Made by a program: the position numbers and the translations under genes. The notes under the pieces are model-generated. The model was not told the origin of the DNA and made no database searches. It saw only the letters and a list, made by a program, of their open reading frames with translations. DNA of 64,000 nucleotides. It comes from Anadara kagoshimensis (Eukaryota > Mollusca > Bivalvia > Arcoida > Arcidae). The stretch is from positions 69,357,260-69,421,259 of the forward strand of contig CM037870.1 in the NCBI GenBank assembly GCA_021292105.1, in the 5' to 3' direction. This document shows positions 35,816-49,966 of the stretch, one piece after another. The first letter of the stretch is position 1. The number at the start of each line of letters is the position of its first letter.

Positions 35816-37027
35816 TATGTGTATGCGTGTGTTTTACAGAGGATGAAACTATTGTGTTATAATGAAGTCCTGACACATTTAAAAAAGCATAATACTAGCA
35901 ATTAAAGAGCAAATCTACATACATGTAGATGATCTGTATTAATTTTACAATTACCTGTCAACATTTCTTTTGCTTTATGCACACCTCTTAGAAATTATTT
36001 CCATACTAAAGTGGTCATTTTGTTTGTAATTTTAGATAAGAAAGAAGAAGTTCCACTCACAACAATTTTAAACAAGCATTCTGAGAGTATTGCAAAACAA
36101 TACATAGTCACCGGTCGCATATTTCACTAATCCCAAAGATTTATAGTTATAAATTATACCTGTTGTTCAAGATGTAAAGCAAAACTTGATCATAGTAAAA
36201 TCAAAAACCAGCGATGGAGTTCTCAAAAATTCATTATCTGCAAGCATGTAGAAAAAAGTGCAAAAAACTGAATTTTTAAAGAAGAGTCCACACAAAATGT
36301 TTTTACATAAAATTGTTCTCCAACATGTCCCTAATCAGAAACTGCATGATGCCACCCTGACAGCTTTGGGGAATTTAAGATATCCAAGATAACGGACAAA
36401 GATGGCTGCCAGAATAGTTTTCATTTTATTATGTTAATTTCTCCACATGTAATTGTGTTTTTTCCAGTATATAAATGAAAGTCTAACATTGATGCTTTAC
36501 TATAATAACAAATCAATAAAATAATAATTAAATAAGTTATTCTTACGAAAATGGTCTTAGTTTTGTCATTTCTAAGAGTGCAAAGCTAGGAAAGTCATAT
36601 AACATGCTTTGTTCAGATTTGTTTTTTAAAAGAGGTCAAAGCCCATTCTGCTTCCTTCTATGATAAAATGAATAACCTTATAATCAACACTGTGTGATGT
36701 TCATGCATTTTAAAAACAAATAACAGATGAGAAACAATTTATCTATAAAATTAGTTTGTTTATCATCTTAACTAGTGTGGAGACACCTTTAGGGTTTCGC
36801 GGGAAAGAATGGAACAATTTAGAGGATTTCTATTAGTAGAGCTGATCCACAGAACTTGCCACTCAAAAGTTTAACACAGACCTAACAGATAAGTGCCAAA
36901 CCTACCAATAATTTGGTAAAGAATTGGTTACTTTATTATGGGTACGAATTCAAAACGGTACGTTAAGTTAATTTTGGATGATAGGGTCGACTTTAAACAG
37001 TTATTGTGGATTTCATGTGCAAGATAG
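35816..37027. other. Intergenic, nothing recognised
   Basis: The sequence is AT-rich with no exon, repeat or element boundary recognised before the repeat start at 37028. Confidence 0.4.
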
Positions 37028-37239
37028 AAAAAATATAACTAGAGGCTCCCAGGAGCCTGTATAGCTCACCTAGGTAGAGATGTTGCAGAATGAAAATCAA
37101 CAGATTGTCTAATGTTTAAATAAATGCTTGAAATTTATTACACAATATTTATTTCTATCACAAAATTTCAATATTATTCCTTTAAACTAAACCATATTTC
37201 AAATTTTTGAGACAATACATACCAAGTATCATCGACTTT
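37028..37239 (+). repeat. Left part of a dispersed repeat interrupted by Element 2
   Basis: It begins AGAGGCTCCCAGGAGCCTG, with TATAGCTCACCT after it, and runs to CCAAGTATCATCGAC plus the duplicated TTT. It resumes at 52459 with TTTCATGTATAATACCGG. A related unit near 52580 reads CCAAATATCATTGAC followed by CTACCATGTG, showing the uninterrupted form. Confidence 0.85.
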
Positions 37240-37261
37240 CCCCTGCGAAATGGATCCATAA

Positions 37262-37555
37262 ATGACCATGGTTGACCATGCTTAACCATTGCCAAGCAAT
37301 GCCAACCATGGTTTAACCAAGGTCAACTGCACTTTCAGTCATAATTTCACCATGATTGACCATGGTTACCCAAGCCAGAAAAACTTGTACCATGGTCAAC
37401 CATGGTATGTATTCATTGAACCATGGTCGACCATGGTATGTATTCATTGAACCATGGTCGACCATGGTATGTATTCCTCGACCATGGTCCATGGTCAGCA
37501 ATAGATTTAATTTTTACCAGTCTGCATTAATTTAAAACCATGGTTGACCATGGTC
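37262..37555. repeat. Element 2 left subterminal palindrome array
   Basis: Copies of GACCATGGTTGACCATG and ACCATGGTCGACCATGGT include a tandem ACCATGGTATGTATTCATTG block. The motif is that of Element 1. Confidence 0.9.
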
Positions 37556-38370
37556 ACATTACTTAGATCTGATAACTGTAATATACAACAGCTGGTAAGA
37601 TCATTAACAAATGTATTTGATTTTGCGATAGATGCATAGTAATATTATTTTGTTTTTCTCTTTTCAGGAAACAGTTCTATTCATCAAAACAAAGCTACAA
37701 GCTAATTTGGGAATTTCAATTTTTAAAAAGATACCCCAGGAATTAAAAAAAAAATATCACCTGTCCATATTTCATACAAGAAAATATTTTATAACCAAGA
37801 TTTCCTACTTTTACTTACAACATGATAACTGGGCGTGGTTGTTCAAAGCTTGATTAGTTTAATCAATGATAATTGTGCAAATTGAAAATTCTAATTAAAA
37901 CATTTTTGTGTCATTTGAATAAATAGTTTTAAAATCATTGGATTCTGATGTTATACACTAACATTTCAACATGAATTTCTGAATGATCACATTAAATACA
38001 GGATACAAATTTTGACTAATCAACTGATTAAATTAATCCAGTTTTAAACAACCGGACCCTGATAACATGATCCATTAACTGCAATTTCATTGCTTTGCAC
38101 AAAAAAAATGAATGGGTTGTATTCTTTTCATTTAAAACTAATTATAACTTAAAATATTTGTTCTTTATGTTGTGAAATCCATTTCTTGTGTGTACACATG
38201 ATCAATAGTTACTTCAATACACTGTGCCCAATTACATTTGGCAGCAATGAAATACATTTCATCTCTCCAACAGTTATAAAAAAGACCTTTTCCTTGATTA
38301 GACTGGCAGAAAATACATGTAAATTGTTTTCATCGCCCTCTTTATTCTAAGTATGTGTCTGCCACTGGAC
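37556..38370. other. Non-coding, downstream of the Element 2 transposase
   Basis: An AT-rich 3' flank inside Element 2 with no gene recognised. Confidence 0.5.
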
Positions 38371-41134
38371 TCAAAAAAAAGCAATTGTGTTCAAGTTCAT
38401 ATTTTTGGCGACTGCAAACACCTCTTTTACCCTATTTATTACATAGTATTTAATTGCAAATATATCACCTGCTTTACTAACAACAAAATAGCAAACTCTC
38501 TTTTCATTCTTGAGTATTCTTCAGAATAAAACTTTTGACCACACAATTCAATCCTGACACATTTTCTAACTTCCGATAACTTTTCTGCATTAATTGAAAG
38601 GAGCAGGTTGTTCGGAGCCAAGTTTTCTGAGAGTTTTAAGAGTTTTCCTGCGACATTACAATTCTGCATGGGTTTTGTAGAAGTCCAGCATCTGCCTCTT
38701 TTTCTTATCTCATTTAAAAATGACTTTTCTCTGTCATTTCCAGTGCATGTTGTGATGTCCAATGCATTTAACTTCATCTCAAGTTGCTTTGTATGTATAT
38801 ACTGCCTTGTAACATCCCCCGTCCCATTAACAGCTTGCAAAATTGCAGCGTTTGCGTCCTCAAATGGGAAGCAACTCCATGCCCAAAGGGGACCCCAATT
38901 GTCCACAAAACTGACTAAATGCGCTCCAACATTGTGTAAATTTAGGGTACAACATTCAATTCCATATAAATTTTGATAGGCTTTGTAAAATTTGTTCAGT
39001 AAATCAGATGCTCTGTGAATATCAGCTCTTGTGATATTATCTCCCAAAAGAAGAAAAACGCTTTCAGAAAATGAGCAGAAATGCTCCAAATACACATCTG
39101 GTAAAATATGTCTCAAACAAGGAACTGCATAATAAAGCAACCAAGTTTGAAATTCAGTTGCTTTGTAGTTTACATAGTGTTTTTCTAAATTTCTAGGAAG
39201 TCGTTCAATGCAATCTGGAGGGGTCATCTTTTGAATCCTGCTTGAAATTTCATCTAGATAATTTCCAATGAAGAAAGGTTTAGCACTATTTTTGGAGAAA
39301 ACCACAACTGCATAAGAGATTTGGTTGTACCAAGCAACACACCATGCATATAATCTGGAACTAATCCATAAACCAAGTCAAAATCTGGTAGTGCAGACAA
39401 TCCAGACACGCCACATATACCTTTCACACGATTCTGTCGAGTTGCTTTTTGAGCTGCTTTGTTAATATCATCCGATTTTCTAATTTGAGGCTTATCTAAG
39501 GTTTCATGGTATGGATAACAACGGACATGTCCCTTTCCTTTTTTCACTACTTTTCCAGGCTCCTCACATGTTGTGCACCCATATTCTCCATTATGCATTG
39601 ACATATTAGCTATGTAAGCTTTTGCCTGTAGATCAACTGATGCACATATAACACCAAATTTAACTATGACCACACTTTGATCAGGAAGTGTAATGGAAAA
39701 TCCTTCATAATATAATTTCTCTACTGCAAGGGCAAAAGAGTACATGTAATGAATAAATGGTGGGTTATCTTTCCCTTGCCATATTCCTGCAAGTACAATG
39801 TTATTCTTGAAAATCTAGGAGATGGAGGGAGTTCATTAATTGCCAGAAATATTGGCCAGAGTTTTACTTTGGAAGATGAATAGAGTGGAATACCATCAGT
39901 ATTCATAAGACCACTGATATGAGTATTATGGCTCAAAAACTGGCCAGGTTCACAAAGTCTTTTATACAGTTTACCATCCATTATATCACGAATGCAGCCG
40001 TCAGTTGAAATTTCACCGACATATCTTCTTTTCATTTCTTGAATAAGTTCCCAATTATTTGATCTTTCCAGAATTAGTTTTAATTGGAACTCCATATTTG
40101 CAATAACATATGAACATTTGGGTTGACGATTTGGCTGTTTCTGAGCTGCAGTGTTACCTTTATATCGCTTTCCACCACATCCAGCAGTACCACAGACGAC
40201 TACATTTTGATCTTCTGGAAAAATTGCATTGCATTTTTCACAATAATGTACACATTTACAGTTGGAATTTTCATCGCTTTGCAATGACCCATGACCTATG
40301 CCAAATTCTGGAGACAGAACCGAAATTAATTTTATAAGATAACGAGTAGCTTCTCCTGAAAGATTAAAACGCCGGGCATAAGCTAAAACACAAAATTCCT
40401 CTAATGCAGTGGATGATTTTTCAGAATTTTGTGGATTTTTTTCATTTTGATCACTTTCATCATTACATGAACCTCCATTTTCATCACTTGAGCTGTTAGT
40501 GTCCCAAGTGCCCCAATCCTCATCATCTGTGCTTTCTCCTACCCAAAAATTATCACTTATGTTAGAATCCTGGCTGTAACAGGATAAATCACTTGCTGCG
40601 TCAGTATAATGTTTTCCATCTTCATCAATTAAGCTACATGTATCATCTTCCTCATCATCACTACCATCATCAATAAACATATCTTTTAAACTGTCATCAT
40701 CATCACAATCCTCCACAGTCAAGCTGAAGTTTTCACTGGCTATGTCTTCATCATGACCTGAACTAACAAAACTGTCATTCAATCCTGACCTGGCAGCCTT
40801 CCAAAAAAGTGTTCTTTTGGGAACAGGTATATTGCTATCAACTTCATATAGTTTATACCGCTTTTTAACAGGACCTAAAAATATGAAAATGTTTAACATT
40901 AATCAAAAGATATAATGTAACTTTTTCCTCTTACCTCTATGCTGTCACAAGTAATGTTTTCCATATCTACATGTATATAACAATAAGCCATTTACAGGAC
41001 CTATATCTCTCAATCTCTCAACTAGTACTTAATATATTTCATCAACAATAAGCAAATCATATGTTTTGTTTTATTATAAATCATGGTTACCATGTGATTT
41101 TAATTTCTAAATGCTGAGTGCTTGGGATTATGGA

Positions 41135-41370
41135 TTAATGGAGCTTTACGCTCCACCCCCAGTCAAGAGTATTTCACTTATGTCGAGGTGGTCGGTTCAG
41201 GGATGATGGAGGAAACCAGAGTCCCTGGAGAAAACCACCAACCTTCGGCAAGCGAACTGACAAATTTTCTCACACTAGGATCTGCCTGAGCAGGATTCGA
41301 ACCTAGGCAGTGAGAAGCACTGTGATCGGTTAGCATGCGCTTTAGACCACTCGGCCACCACCTCGAGACC
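41135..41370 (-). mobile_element. tRNA-derived SINE in the transposase intron
   Basis: The minus strand starts GTGGTGGCCGAGTGGTCTAA (box A) and has CTAGGTTCGAATCCTGCTC (box B). It ends in the shared tail with AAATACTCTTGACTGGG. It lies between exons 42700 and 40874. Confidence 0.8.
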
Positions 41371-42350
41371 CCTGCCAAGTGCTTGGAGAAGAAACAGTCA
41401 CTACTTTTTCAAGTCTGGTCAGGTCTGAACTCCAACCTCCCACATAGAGTGAGCACTCTACCAACTGAGAGCTTCCATAGTGGTTCACTGCCAAAAGTGG
41501 TTTCAAAGAAGATTTTCACAGAATTGCCTTTATCTGCACAATTTGCAAAAATGATGTCAGTGAAAAAATTCTCAGAAAAACCTATTACTTACGCTTTCTA
41601 TATAAACAAGGTGTTCAGAGAACACTATCCCCTTGCAATGGTGAACATAAATGAATTACATACAGAGTGAAATCAATTTTATGGACCACTGGAAGCTCAA
41701 TCTGATGAACAGTTTTCATTTATATGTGTGCAGGCCATGAAATGGTTGAAAAAGTCTGTATTTAGTAACAACAGCAACTACCTTGGATGCAAAATTAGGT
41801 TGTCAATCAGTCCCATACCAACACCTGCCATAACAAATATATTTAATAACAGCGTCAATCTAGGATACACAATTAGGCTGTCGATGTACAGTTTTCTTTA
41901 AACTGCAAGGAAACCATGAATTGGGTGGAAAAGTCTATTTTTAGTAACAGTGGTCATCTTGGATGCATGATTAGGCTGTCGAACAATCACCACCAGAACA
42001 AAATCAACCGACCAAGTTTCAGCTCAATCAGATGTACTAAATGTACAGAAAAGGAATCTGGTGAAAAAAGTCTATTTTTAGTAACAGTGGCCATCTTGGA
42101 TGCAGGATTAGGCTGTTGAGCAACCCCATACCAATCACCACCATAACAAATCAACTGATCAAGTTTCAGCCCAATAGTATGTACGGTTTTCTTTTAAATG
42201 CGCAGAAACCATGAATCAGGTGAAAAAGTCTATTTTTAGTAACAGTGGCCATCTTGGATGTACCATTAGGTTGTCAAGCAATTTCACACCAATCACTACC
42301 ATAACAAATCAACTGATAAGTTTCAGCTCTATCAGATGTAAGGCACAGAA
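41371..42350. repeat. SINE fragment and ~160-bp repeat array in the same intron
   Basis: About 41380-41500 resembles the SINE body at 50960 (minus: CTCAGTTGGTAGAGTGCTC). From about 41690 to 42350 there are roughly four copies of a unit containing GTGAAAAAGTCTATTTTTAG, TAACAGTGGCCATCTTGGAT, TTAGGCTGTC, and CAAGTTTCAGC. Confidence 0.65.
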
Positions 42351-42364
42351 ACCAATCCGGACGG

Positions 42365-42365
<1 letters not shown>

Positions 42366-42404
<39 letters not shown>

Positions 42405-42462
42405 AGAGCGGTATAACTATATCCCCCTCACCATCGGTGGCCAGGGGGGGGGGGGGGGGGGT
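42366..42462. repeat. (CA)n and G-run microsatellites
   Basis: The (AC)n run at about 42367-42400 and the G run at about 42445-42461 sit at the end of the intron repeat array. Confidence 0.9.
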
Positions 42463-43394
42463 TAATTACAGGTAAACTAATAATACTTTCTACACAAAAT
42501 CAATTGAAAAATAAATAAATGTTCTTTTTTGTGTTATTGCTATTAAAAGCCATCTTGGATGTTGGAGGGTTGTTTGGTACAAATTTAATTTAGCCCACCG
42601 CCTTCAATGTGGAAGTGGCCATAAAAAAATTGCCAGGTATCAGTTTTTGTTGCTATATTGAATAAATTTTATTATTATATTGTCAGAGATTGTACTTACT
42701 TTTGCCATGTTGTTTGTTCAAATGAAGCAAAATTCTTTGTTTTGAACTAAGAATCTTCTTGCATATTTTACACTGGTATCTAGATTTGTCAACAGAAGTG
42801 TAACAGTTCTCTTTACCATCATAGGTGTTTGCTTCTTGACATTCTAAAATACATAAAAGATTATAATGAATACATTGTGAAGTGTGTGTTTATATGACAG
42901 TTAGAAGTCTACTATCCATCTAAAATAGAATAGAAAGAAAAAATATTTAATTTTCTGCAGCTAATTTTTGCAACATATTTTATCTGGGATATCTAAGCCA
43001 GCTATTTCCTCACACTAACATAATGTATATACCAGTTGAACTGAGATTCAGAAGCATTTGAAAACAGATGGCTTTGAATTGAACCCTGTAGAAAACAATA
43101 TGTCAGTAAAAAGGGTTCAACTCCTGTATACCCGGCAGGTGGTGTTCATAGAAAATAAAAATGTACAAGAATTTCTAATTTGATCTTTATGCATGTAAAA
43201 AATTCCAATATTAGTAGATAATTGATCAAATTTGTATGTTTCTGTAAACACATTATTGTTTACTAACCTGAATGTTTAAGAAGAATATGACTTATGACTC
43301 GCTGTTTGGAAGAAAGTGTCCTGCCACAAGTTGTGCAAGTAAATGTTGTTACACCATTGTATGTCTGCACTTCAAATCCATCAGTCGTTGCCAT

Positions 43395-44521
43395 TATTTA
43401 AAATCTAAATTTAAAAAAGTTTTTTATATAATGTCTGTTTGGCAGCAAGACTGTTGAGATGTTTCTACACTACACATTTTACATCAAAACTTCTGAGTTA
43501 TTTCATACCTGCACACAAGGCTTTCAAGTTCCAGCAAATATTTTGACAGTAACCATAAGCTCCTATGGCCCCCTTGGAACCCTTGATTTGCCTTGATATA
43601 CAGAATATATGTTTGGCAATAATTCATGTGTTTGAGGGTCCATTCTGAATCTCCTCCAAAATTCCTTATTATGATAGTTATTAATAGTATCGTGATAGTT
43701 CATTACATGGGGAATATAATATTGCGTCTCCTTAATGCACAAACAGCCAAAAGCGATGTCTGCCTGTTCTTGCTAGCAAGTACAACAACATCTGTGTTAT
43801 CCTCATGATCATCATTCATCATTGCCATTAAAATTATTGTTTTAAGTTCAGGACTTGTTTGTTATCTGCCATTTTTTTCACTAAAGAAACTGATCATTTT
43901 TTCCAAACAAAACTAGTTTTGAAACTAGTTAGAAACCTAAAACTTAAACTAAAACTGGTTCAAGTGAAACAAATTCGCCCCTAATCTAAGCGATGTTCTG
44001 GAGATTGGATGAAGTTGTAACCATTTCCTCCTCCCTCCCGCCCGTGTGTGCCACAAACGATGTTCGGTTTACAAAATACAAATACATAAAATACATAGAA
44101 GTACATATGGTTTTACCTCGTCGTTTTGATATCTGTAATTCGACCGCCGTTTGCTGCTGTTGTTGTTTACCACACGTTATATTCAACCGCCATCAGAACA
44201 TGTCATACGATCTTGGTTAAACAGACGCTCTGACCAACGAACATTGTATCTGTTATTGAAAGCAGTCAGGTGATAGCGAATTCGATTTTTTAAAACTTTT
44301 TTAAATTCTCAATAAAGTATATTCTTAAGTGTCTAATCATAATTCTTAATTATCCAAAGATTTCCGTTAAAATAGTATATACATTTTATTTTTTCGGAAG
44401 TGATCCTTGTTGATTCAGCATCAGTTGCATGCGCGATTCGATCGTCTGCATCTCGAAAATTTGGCGGTTTTTGATTCAGATTGTGAAGACTTGACACTGA
44501 CCGTGTGATTGAAACTGAAGG
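43395..44521. promoter_or_regulatory. Divergent control region of Element 2
   Basis: An interval of 1127 bp lies between the transposase ATG (43394, minus) and the BEN-gene ATG (44522, plus). No core promoter motif stands out. A GC-richer patch with CTCCCTCCCGCCC near 44028 and ATGCGCGATTCGATCG near 44430 precedes the plus-strand gene. Confidence 0.45.
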
Positions 44522-44969
44522 ATGGAACTTCTTAAAGCAAAGTATTGTTTACTTTATTGGTACCATGAGGAACGGAATTGGTCTGTTCAGACAACTTCAG
44601 CCATAAAATGGCCTTTACGCGATCCTGAGTCTTATCAAAAGGGGATGCTGGTGATGGCGCGGTTTCAGGGTAAACTGTATCGCGCCGCCATTATTAGAGT
44701 GAAAGGTATGATGATAAGCGGCATAACCCTATACTTTTTGTTAAATCTGCAATTTATTTTACGTTTGCCTATACTATGGCTAAAAAACATTGCATCCCTG
44801 GTACATGACCAATTTCCTGGTGCTTTTTTATTGCATCGCCTAGCGATCTTCTCATACCTTCGATATGCCCGTGCAGGTCATTTCGGCACCTGTAAAAAAA
44901 ATGTCATTTCGGCACCCGGTCTTTATGAATGAATCAGATTTTTTTTTCTTTTATCTGTTTTATTGATTG

Positions 44970-45110
44970 AATGTCCCAGTCAAGATTATTTCACTTATTT
45001 CGAGACGTCACCAGTTTTAAGTGAAGTGACAGAAATGTCATTGCACTAAGGCCAATGTGCAAGTGATGGATCTTTTGCACGCCACGCCTATTCTTTGACC
45101 TGGAATAATA
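44970..45110. repeat. SINE tail fragment in BEN-gene intron 1
   Basis: It shares GTCCCAGTCAAGATTATTTC and CGAGACGTCACCAG with the SINE tails elsewhere. There is no tRNA-like head. Confidence 0.55.
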
Positions 45111-45244
45111 TATATTATATTTAAAGCTGCATTAAGGTTTCCAATTTATTGAAATTTTTTTGTTTCTCTAAAAATATTTTTTTATCAATCTGAATTGGTT
45201 TAAATTACCATCTCTGCTCTTCATTTTCCAAAATTCAATCTCTA

Positions 45245-45675
45245 TCACAGGAGCTCGTAGTTTTAAAAATCTATACATAAATAGGTAGGTCATGTAAACA
45301 AACACATATAAAACAACAAGGACAGACACTCGAAATGACATCTGCTTGTAGGTAGATACCTTCCGAGGCGATCCGAATGTACTTCCGGGTCAAGTGTCCA
45401 CCGTAGGTTTCCATCTCCGCTTCAACTGTCGTTTCTGGTTAAATTTCTGGCAAGAAATCAGCTGAACGATCATATTTTTGTTATCGGGTAGAAGAAAAAA
45501 TAGTTTTGTAATGGGAAACGAAAGCTTGTTCCAGAAATATAAGCGTTTATAGTTGAAAACAACGTTTGAAGCGAGAGGGGGTAGGATCGAGTGTCTGTCC
45601 TTGTTGTTTTATATGTGTTTGTTTACATGACCTACCTATTTATGTATAGATTTTTAAAACTACGAGCTCCTGTGA
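45245..45675. mobile_element. MITE with perfect 89-bp inverted repeats
   Basis: Arms 45245-45333 and 45587-45675 are identical inverted copies (outer end TCACAGGAGCTCGTAG). The 6-bp direct duplication TCTCTA lies outside them (45239-45244 and 45676-45681). The 253-bp centre has no coding frame. Total length is 431 bp. Identity of the arms implies a recent insertion or recent spread. The superfamily is not determined. Confidence 0.92.
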
Positions 45676-48600
45676 TCTCTATAAGCAATATTAAATGGGA
45701 ATTCTAAAAACTTGGGCCAACCAGATAATATGATAATTATTAGGTTGGAGCATGGGCAGAAGCGCGACATACATGCAAACAATGCCGTTGACTGTTCATT
45801 TGAGAACGGCAACAGATTCCGTCAAGAAACGAACAAGGGCCAATGTGGACAAACTGAATCCAAAGATTTGAATCGGTCATCCTCAGATGGAGAAATGGAT
45901 ACAAATAAAACAGGTGTTTAACTTATATATACACACGACAAAGTGGTCATCACTCCTGTGGACACAAATAGGTCATCAGTATTACATTAGAATCGTGATC
46001 ATTTTCTTAAAAAAAGACCTTTGGTAGATAATAAGGATGGGGGTTTTCAGCGATTTTAACATAATTAAAGGTTTTATCATGAAACAAAATATTACATTGT
46101 TCATTGGAATGCATTTTTAAAAAAAACGCGGTTTTATTTTATACATAGGAAACCTTAATTCAGCTTTAAGATATATACTATTTAACTCTAGTATAATCAA
46201 ATCGGGGACCTTCCCAAAACTGACTGAGCTACCCAGCAAACTATCAAGCCCATCCCGCCATATTCCTCCCTTAACTTGGTAAAACAACATTTATTTCCAT
46301 TGATTATTGCTACTAAACACATTTATGCCAAAATATTTATGCATACTGGTGATTCCGCCCGTCCGGTGATTCTGTGCCCCGTTTTTCCACTGTATCAAAA
46401 TGATGTCTAAATAAAAACAGATTTTGTCTTTCCAAACAAGTGTTTTGTTTTGGAGAAACATTATAAATATAATTGACAAATTATATACAGATAATATACA
46501 ATTTCACGAATTAAAATGAGTAAAATATTGGTTTTCAGATATGCACTACTTGATTGTACATTCATACAAGACAAAGAAAAAAGTGCAGCAGTGAGCTGTT
46601 TTTTCCACCGTGTTTTGTGTGTTTAAAATACTGATAATTCAATTCAAACAAAATGAAAGTCGCGCCATCATTGTAACAATATTATGGGTCACCGTAATAC
46701 AAAGTCAAACAAATCAGAACTGCACAGAATCACCGGACATGACATTTGAAGTGCACAGTGGCGAGTGCATGTTTTATACTGTAGAAATATAAATTATGAT
46801 TAAATTTAAAGATTTGCATTGTTTACATGACGGCAAAAAATTGATCTTTCAGTCGAAACAGAATAATTGTAATTTTTCATGTGGTTTGGTCATAATGTGG
46901 CGAGAATAATCCTTACTAGTGATGCACATAATCACCGGACAGCATCATATATGTGGGCAAAAATTATGTTGTCCTTGTTTACTAATTGTAAAAATATTTA
47001 TGTTTATATCAGACGAAAAAGATGATCTAATTGAAGATAAAATAAAGTTAGATGGTTTGTTAAAAGACTCTTCACTGACCCCAAAGATGGTATGTGAACA
47101 GATGGACATAAATGTGGATTTGGATGTAGATCCAATGGCAGTGAAAGGTAAAATTTAAATTATAAGTTTGTATTCTATGTAATGTTGTTGAGTTTTATTT
47201 CTAGTGCCGATACAATGCAGCTGGGTTTCAAGAACTGACTGCTTAACCTGTCAACCTCTAATTGCTTTTATGTAACTATGTATTAGTTTAATATCATCTA
47301 TAGGAATGAACTTGAAATACATTACACTTTCGATTTTCTTTGAGACAACTTGTAGCAATTCCATGGCTACATGAACTAGGTCACAATGACTGAGAGCTCC
47401 AAAACTGACAGTGTGATATTTGGCTTCTCTAGAGTCTTTAGCCTATAATTGTTCATTTATGATTTAGTGAAATTCAGTTGCATTTGATTTGGTACCAGCG
47501 CTCCAGATAATTTTTGAGGCATAATTCTTCATGAAGCACAGATTTTTGTTGCAATGCTGAATAAGTTTAAATCAGTACTTGGAAAACCATGATATTTATT
47601 TTAAATTAGAATTATGCAATCGTTAGTTTGGTTGACGAACTTGAACAATGATAACTGATGTTCATCATCAATGAATTTGGCATTTTTGCTTCTCCGTCCA
47701 CGTTGAGAAGTCATTATTCACCATAGACAGAATGTGTCAGTTCGATGTGCTTTGCTATGCACCATGTGCTCTACAGAAGAACAGTTATTAAATTATCTCC
47801 CTTTGACATACCTTAAACTAGTTTATCAATATCATAGACTGACTTTTTGGGTTGTCCATCTGGATGTTTATCGTGAATACGCACGACAGGGCATTCTAAT
47901 TCTTAACCAGCTTTTAGTTTTGCGTTCTATAACTCATGGATTTTTTGTTTAATACTTTTTCGCACTCTATCTGGAGCACTGTGGTAAATGTTTTTGCTGC
48001 GAGTTTTTCATAAAATGGCTAAACATTTAATCTTAACACAGAAATAAGTATATGCACATTCTTTCATGGGACCTAACAATTTGCTAGGCATCATCCCAAT
48101 CTTTATTAACAAACATTCCAGGACAAGGGTGTTTATTATGACACCATTGTTGATTCCTAATCTTTATTTCCTCTCAAACAATACTATACAAGAAATTCCA
48201 ACATATCATAAATACATACCATATGATCTTTTATTTAAATGAACATTTTCACTTGAGAGAACACAAAAACATGCTATTTCTGTCTTTCCTTGCCTTTGAA
48301 AATTCCACAAAAAACTGCTGAATCGAGTTTTAAGCAATTCACAAACATCATCTTGTTTCAAATTGAAAGTGAAAAGTGAGGATTTCAAGACAGCTTATAG
48401 AGTTGAAATGAACTATTAGTAATGATATGAAAATATCCAGATTAAATCTGATTTATCTCGCTTCCAGGTACATTGGCATTATCTCTTGTCAAACATGTCC
48501 ATGTGTGTCCATGGTGCATCTTGTTTTCCATTGCATCAGCAACTTTGGCTATTTGCAGCAAGACAAATTTTGTTAATCAGGAGGATTGATCCAAACACAA

Positions 48601-49487
48601 GTTCATGTGGTACTCAACTATGCATGCATTCCTGATCTGCTTTGTACAATAGGCATGGATGAGGTCATTTAGAGTGATGATTAATTTTTGGAAAAATTCA
48701 TGTTTAAACAGAGCTGTAAAATCTGATTTTGAGTAATGTTTGTTTGATTTATTTAGAAAAGGAGAAGGTGCCTCTTGAAGCTGCAGAAAGAAGAAAGAAG
48801 AATGATCAGGCTGAGAAGAAGAAAGATGATGATGAAATGAAAAGCAAAGATGATGCAGAGAAAAAGAGCAAAGATGGTGTAGAAAATAAAAAGAGAGATG
48901 ACATTGAGAAAAAGAAGAAAGAGAGACTGAAATTGAAAGATGAAGGTATACATATATTCATATACTGTATATTGGGAAAATTTTCGTGAATATTTAAATA
49001 GATATGATTCAGTTGCATTTGTACTAACTGTCATCCGATGACACGAAAATAAAAGTATGTGAATAACTTGACATGGCCCATCTCGTGAAAATTTCTCAAT
49101 TTACAGTACTAGTATAATATGAATAGTATTTGTATTTGTTTTGTTATTGTTAGTTTGCCATTTGGTTCATGTGTAAAAATAAAAATAGTCTTTGTGCTTC
49201 ATTGGGTGATGGAGATGTCAAAGTGAGAAGTCACCAATTTATTTCAAATTTTATATGGTGTAACATTCATTCCCCATGACTCAAACAAAAAAAATATTTA
49301 AAATAATAATAAAAAAAAAAAAATTAATGAAAATAATAAATAATAATAAAGGACGATAAAAATGAGAAAATTTGCTCTCACATGATCTATTTAATCCTTT
49401 AAGAGATCCTTAAAGAGAAGAGTCTAGCAAATATTGCAGAGAAATTATTAAAGAAACCAAAAGGTAAGACTTATGTTAACTTTTTAT

Positions 49488-49966
49488 CATTTTTAGCCCA
49501 ACTGGCTATATATAGCCAGCTGAGCTTATGTCATGGTGAAGCCTGCGTGCGTAAACTTTAATCTTCTCCTCTGAAACCACTGGGCCAATTGGACCCAAAT
49601 TTGGTGTAGAAGTTCCCTAGGATGGGTAGACTAAAGTTTGTACCAGGCGACCCCACTCGACATCTAAGATGGCCGCCATTACTATAAATAGTAAAAACGC
49701 ATAAATAGCCATTGTGGATTCAATTTTTAACCGATTTTGTTCAAATTTGAAATAAAGTACATTTCATTTAACATATATAAAGGGTTTTCCAAGAAATTTT
49801 TCAAATTTTTAAGCAATTCTTCGAAAATCTTTTCTTGAAACCGATGTTAGGCATGCTTCCATGCTGTATGATGCCATTTAACATAACATTTGCTTGTTAT
49901 TTATGAAATACATAAATTAAGTGCCAGTTGAGCATTACAGGTCTTATTGGGCCTCTTGTTTTTAAA
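49488..49966 (-). repeat. Dispersed repeat, inverted copy, in a BEN-gene intron
   Basis: It begins TTTAGCCCAACTGGCTAT and has CAGCTGAGCTTATGTCATG, then AAACTTTAATCTTCTCCTC, GGCCGCCATT, and ends CAGGTCTTATTGGGCCTCTTG. This is the AGAGGC...GAGCT family in reverse orientation. Confidence 0.7.

Larger units (their letters stand above)
38371..43394 (-). pseudogene. C2H2 + tnp2-like transposase of Element 2 (three frameshifts)
   Basis: Exons are 43394-43268 (MATTDGFEVQTYNGVTTF, C2H2 finger CTTCGRTLSSKQRV..H..KH), 42843-42700 (second finger CKICKKILSSKQRILLH..KQH) and 40874 to about 38371, all in phase. The large exon starts GPVKKRYKLYEVDSNIPVPK and has an Asp/Glu/Ser-rich region. It then carries the tnp2 core: DGIPLYSSSKVKLWPIFLA, VDLQAKAYIANMSMHNGEYG, CTTCEEPG, VPDYMHGVLLGTTK, WGPLWAWSCFPFEDAN, NGTGDVTRQ. 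Frameshifts near 39800, 39293 and 38480 break it. Reading through them keeps similarity to the Element 1 protein up to a TGA at 38371. The function expected is excision and insertion at the element's inverted ends. This copy cannot make a full protein as read. Confidence 0.8.
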
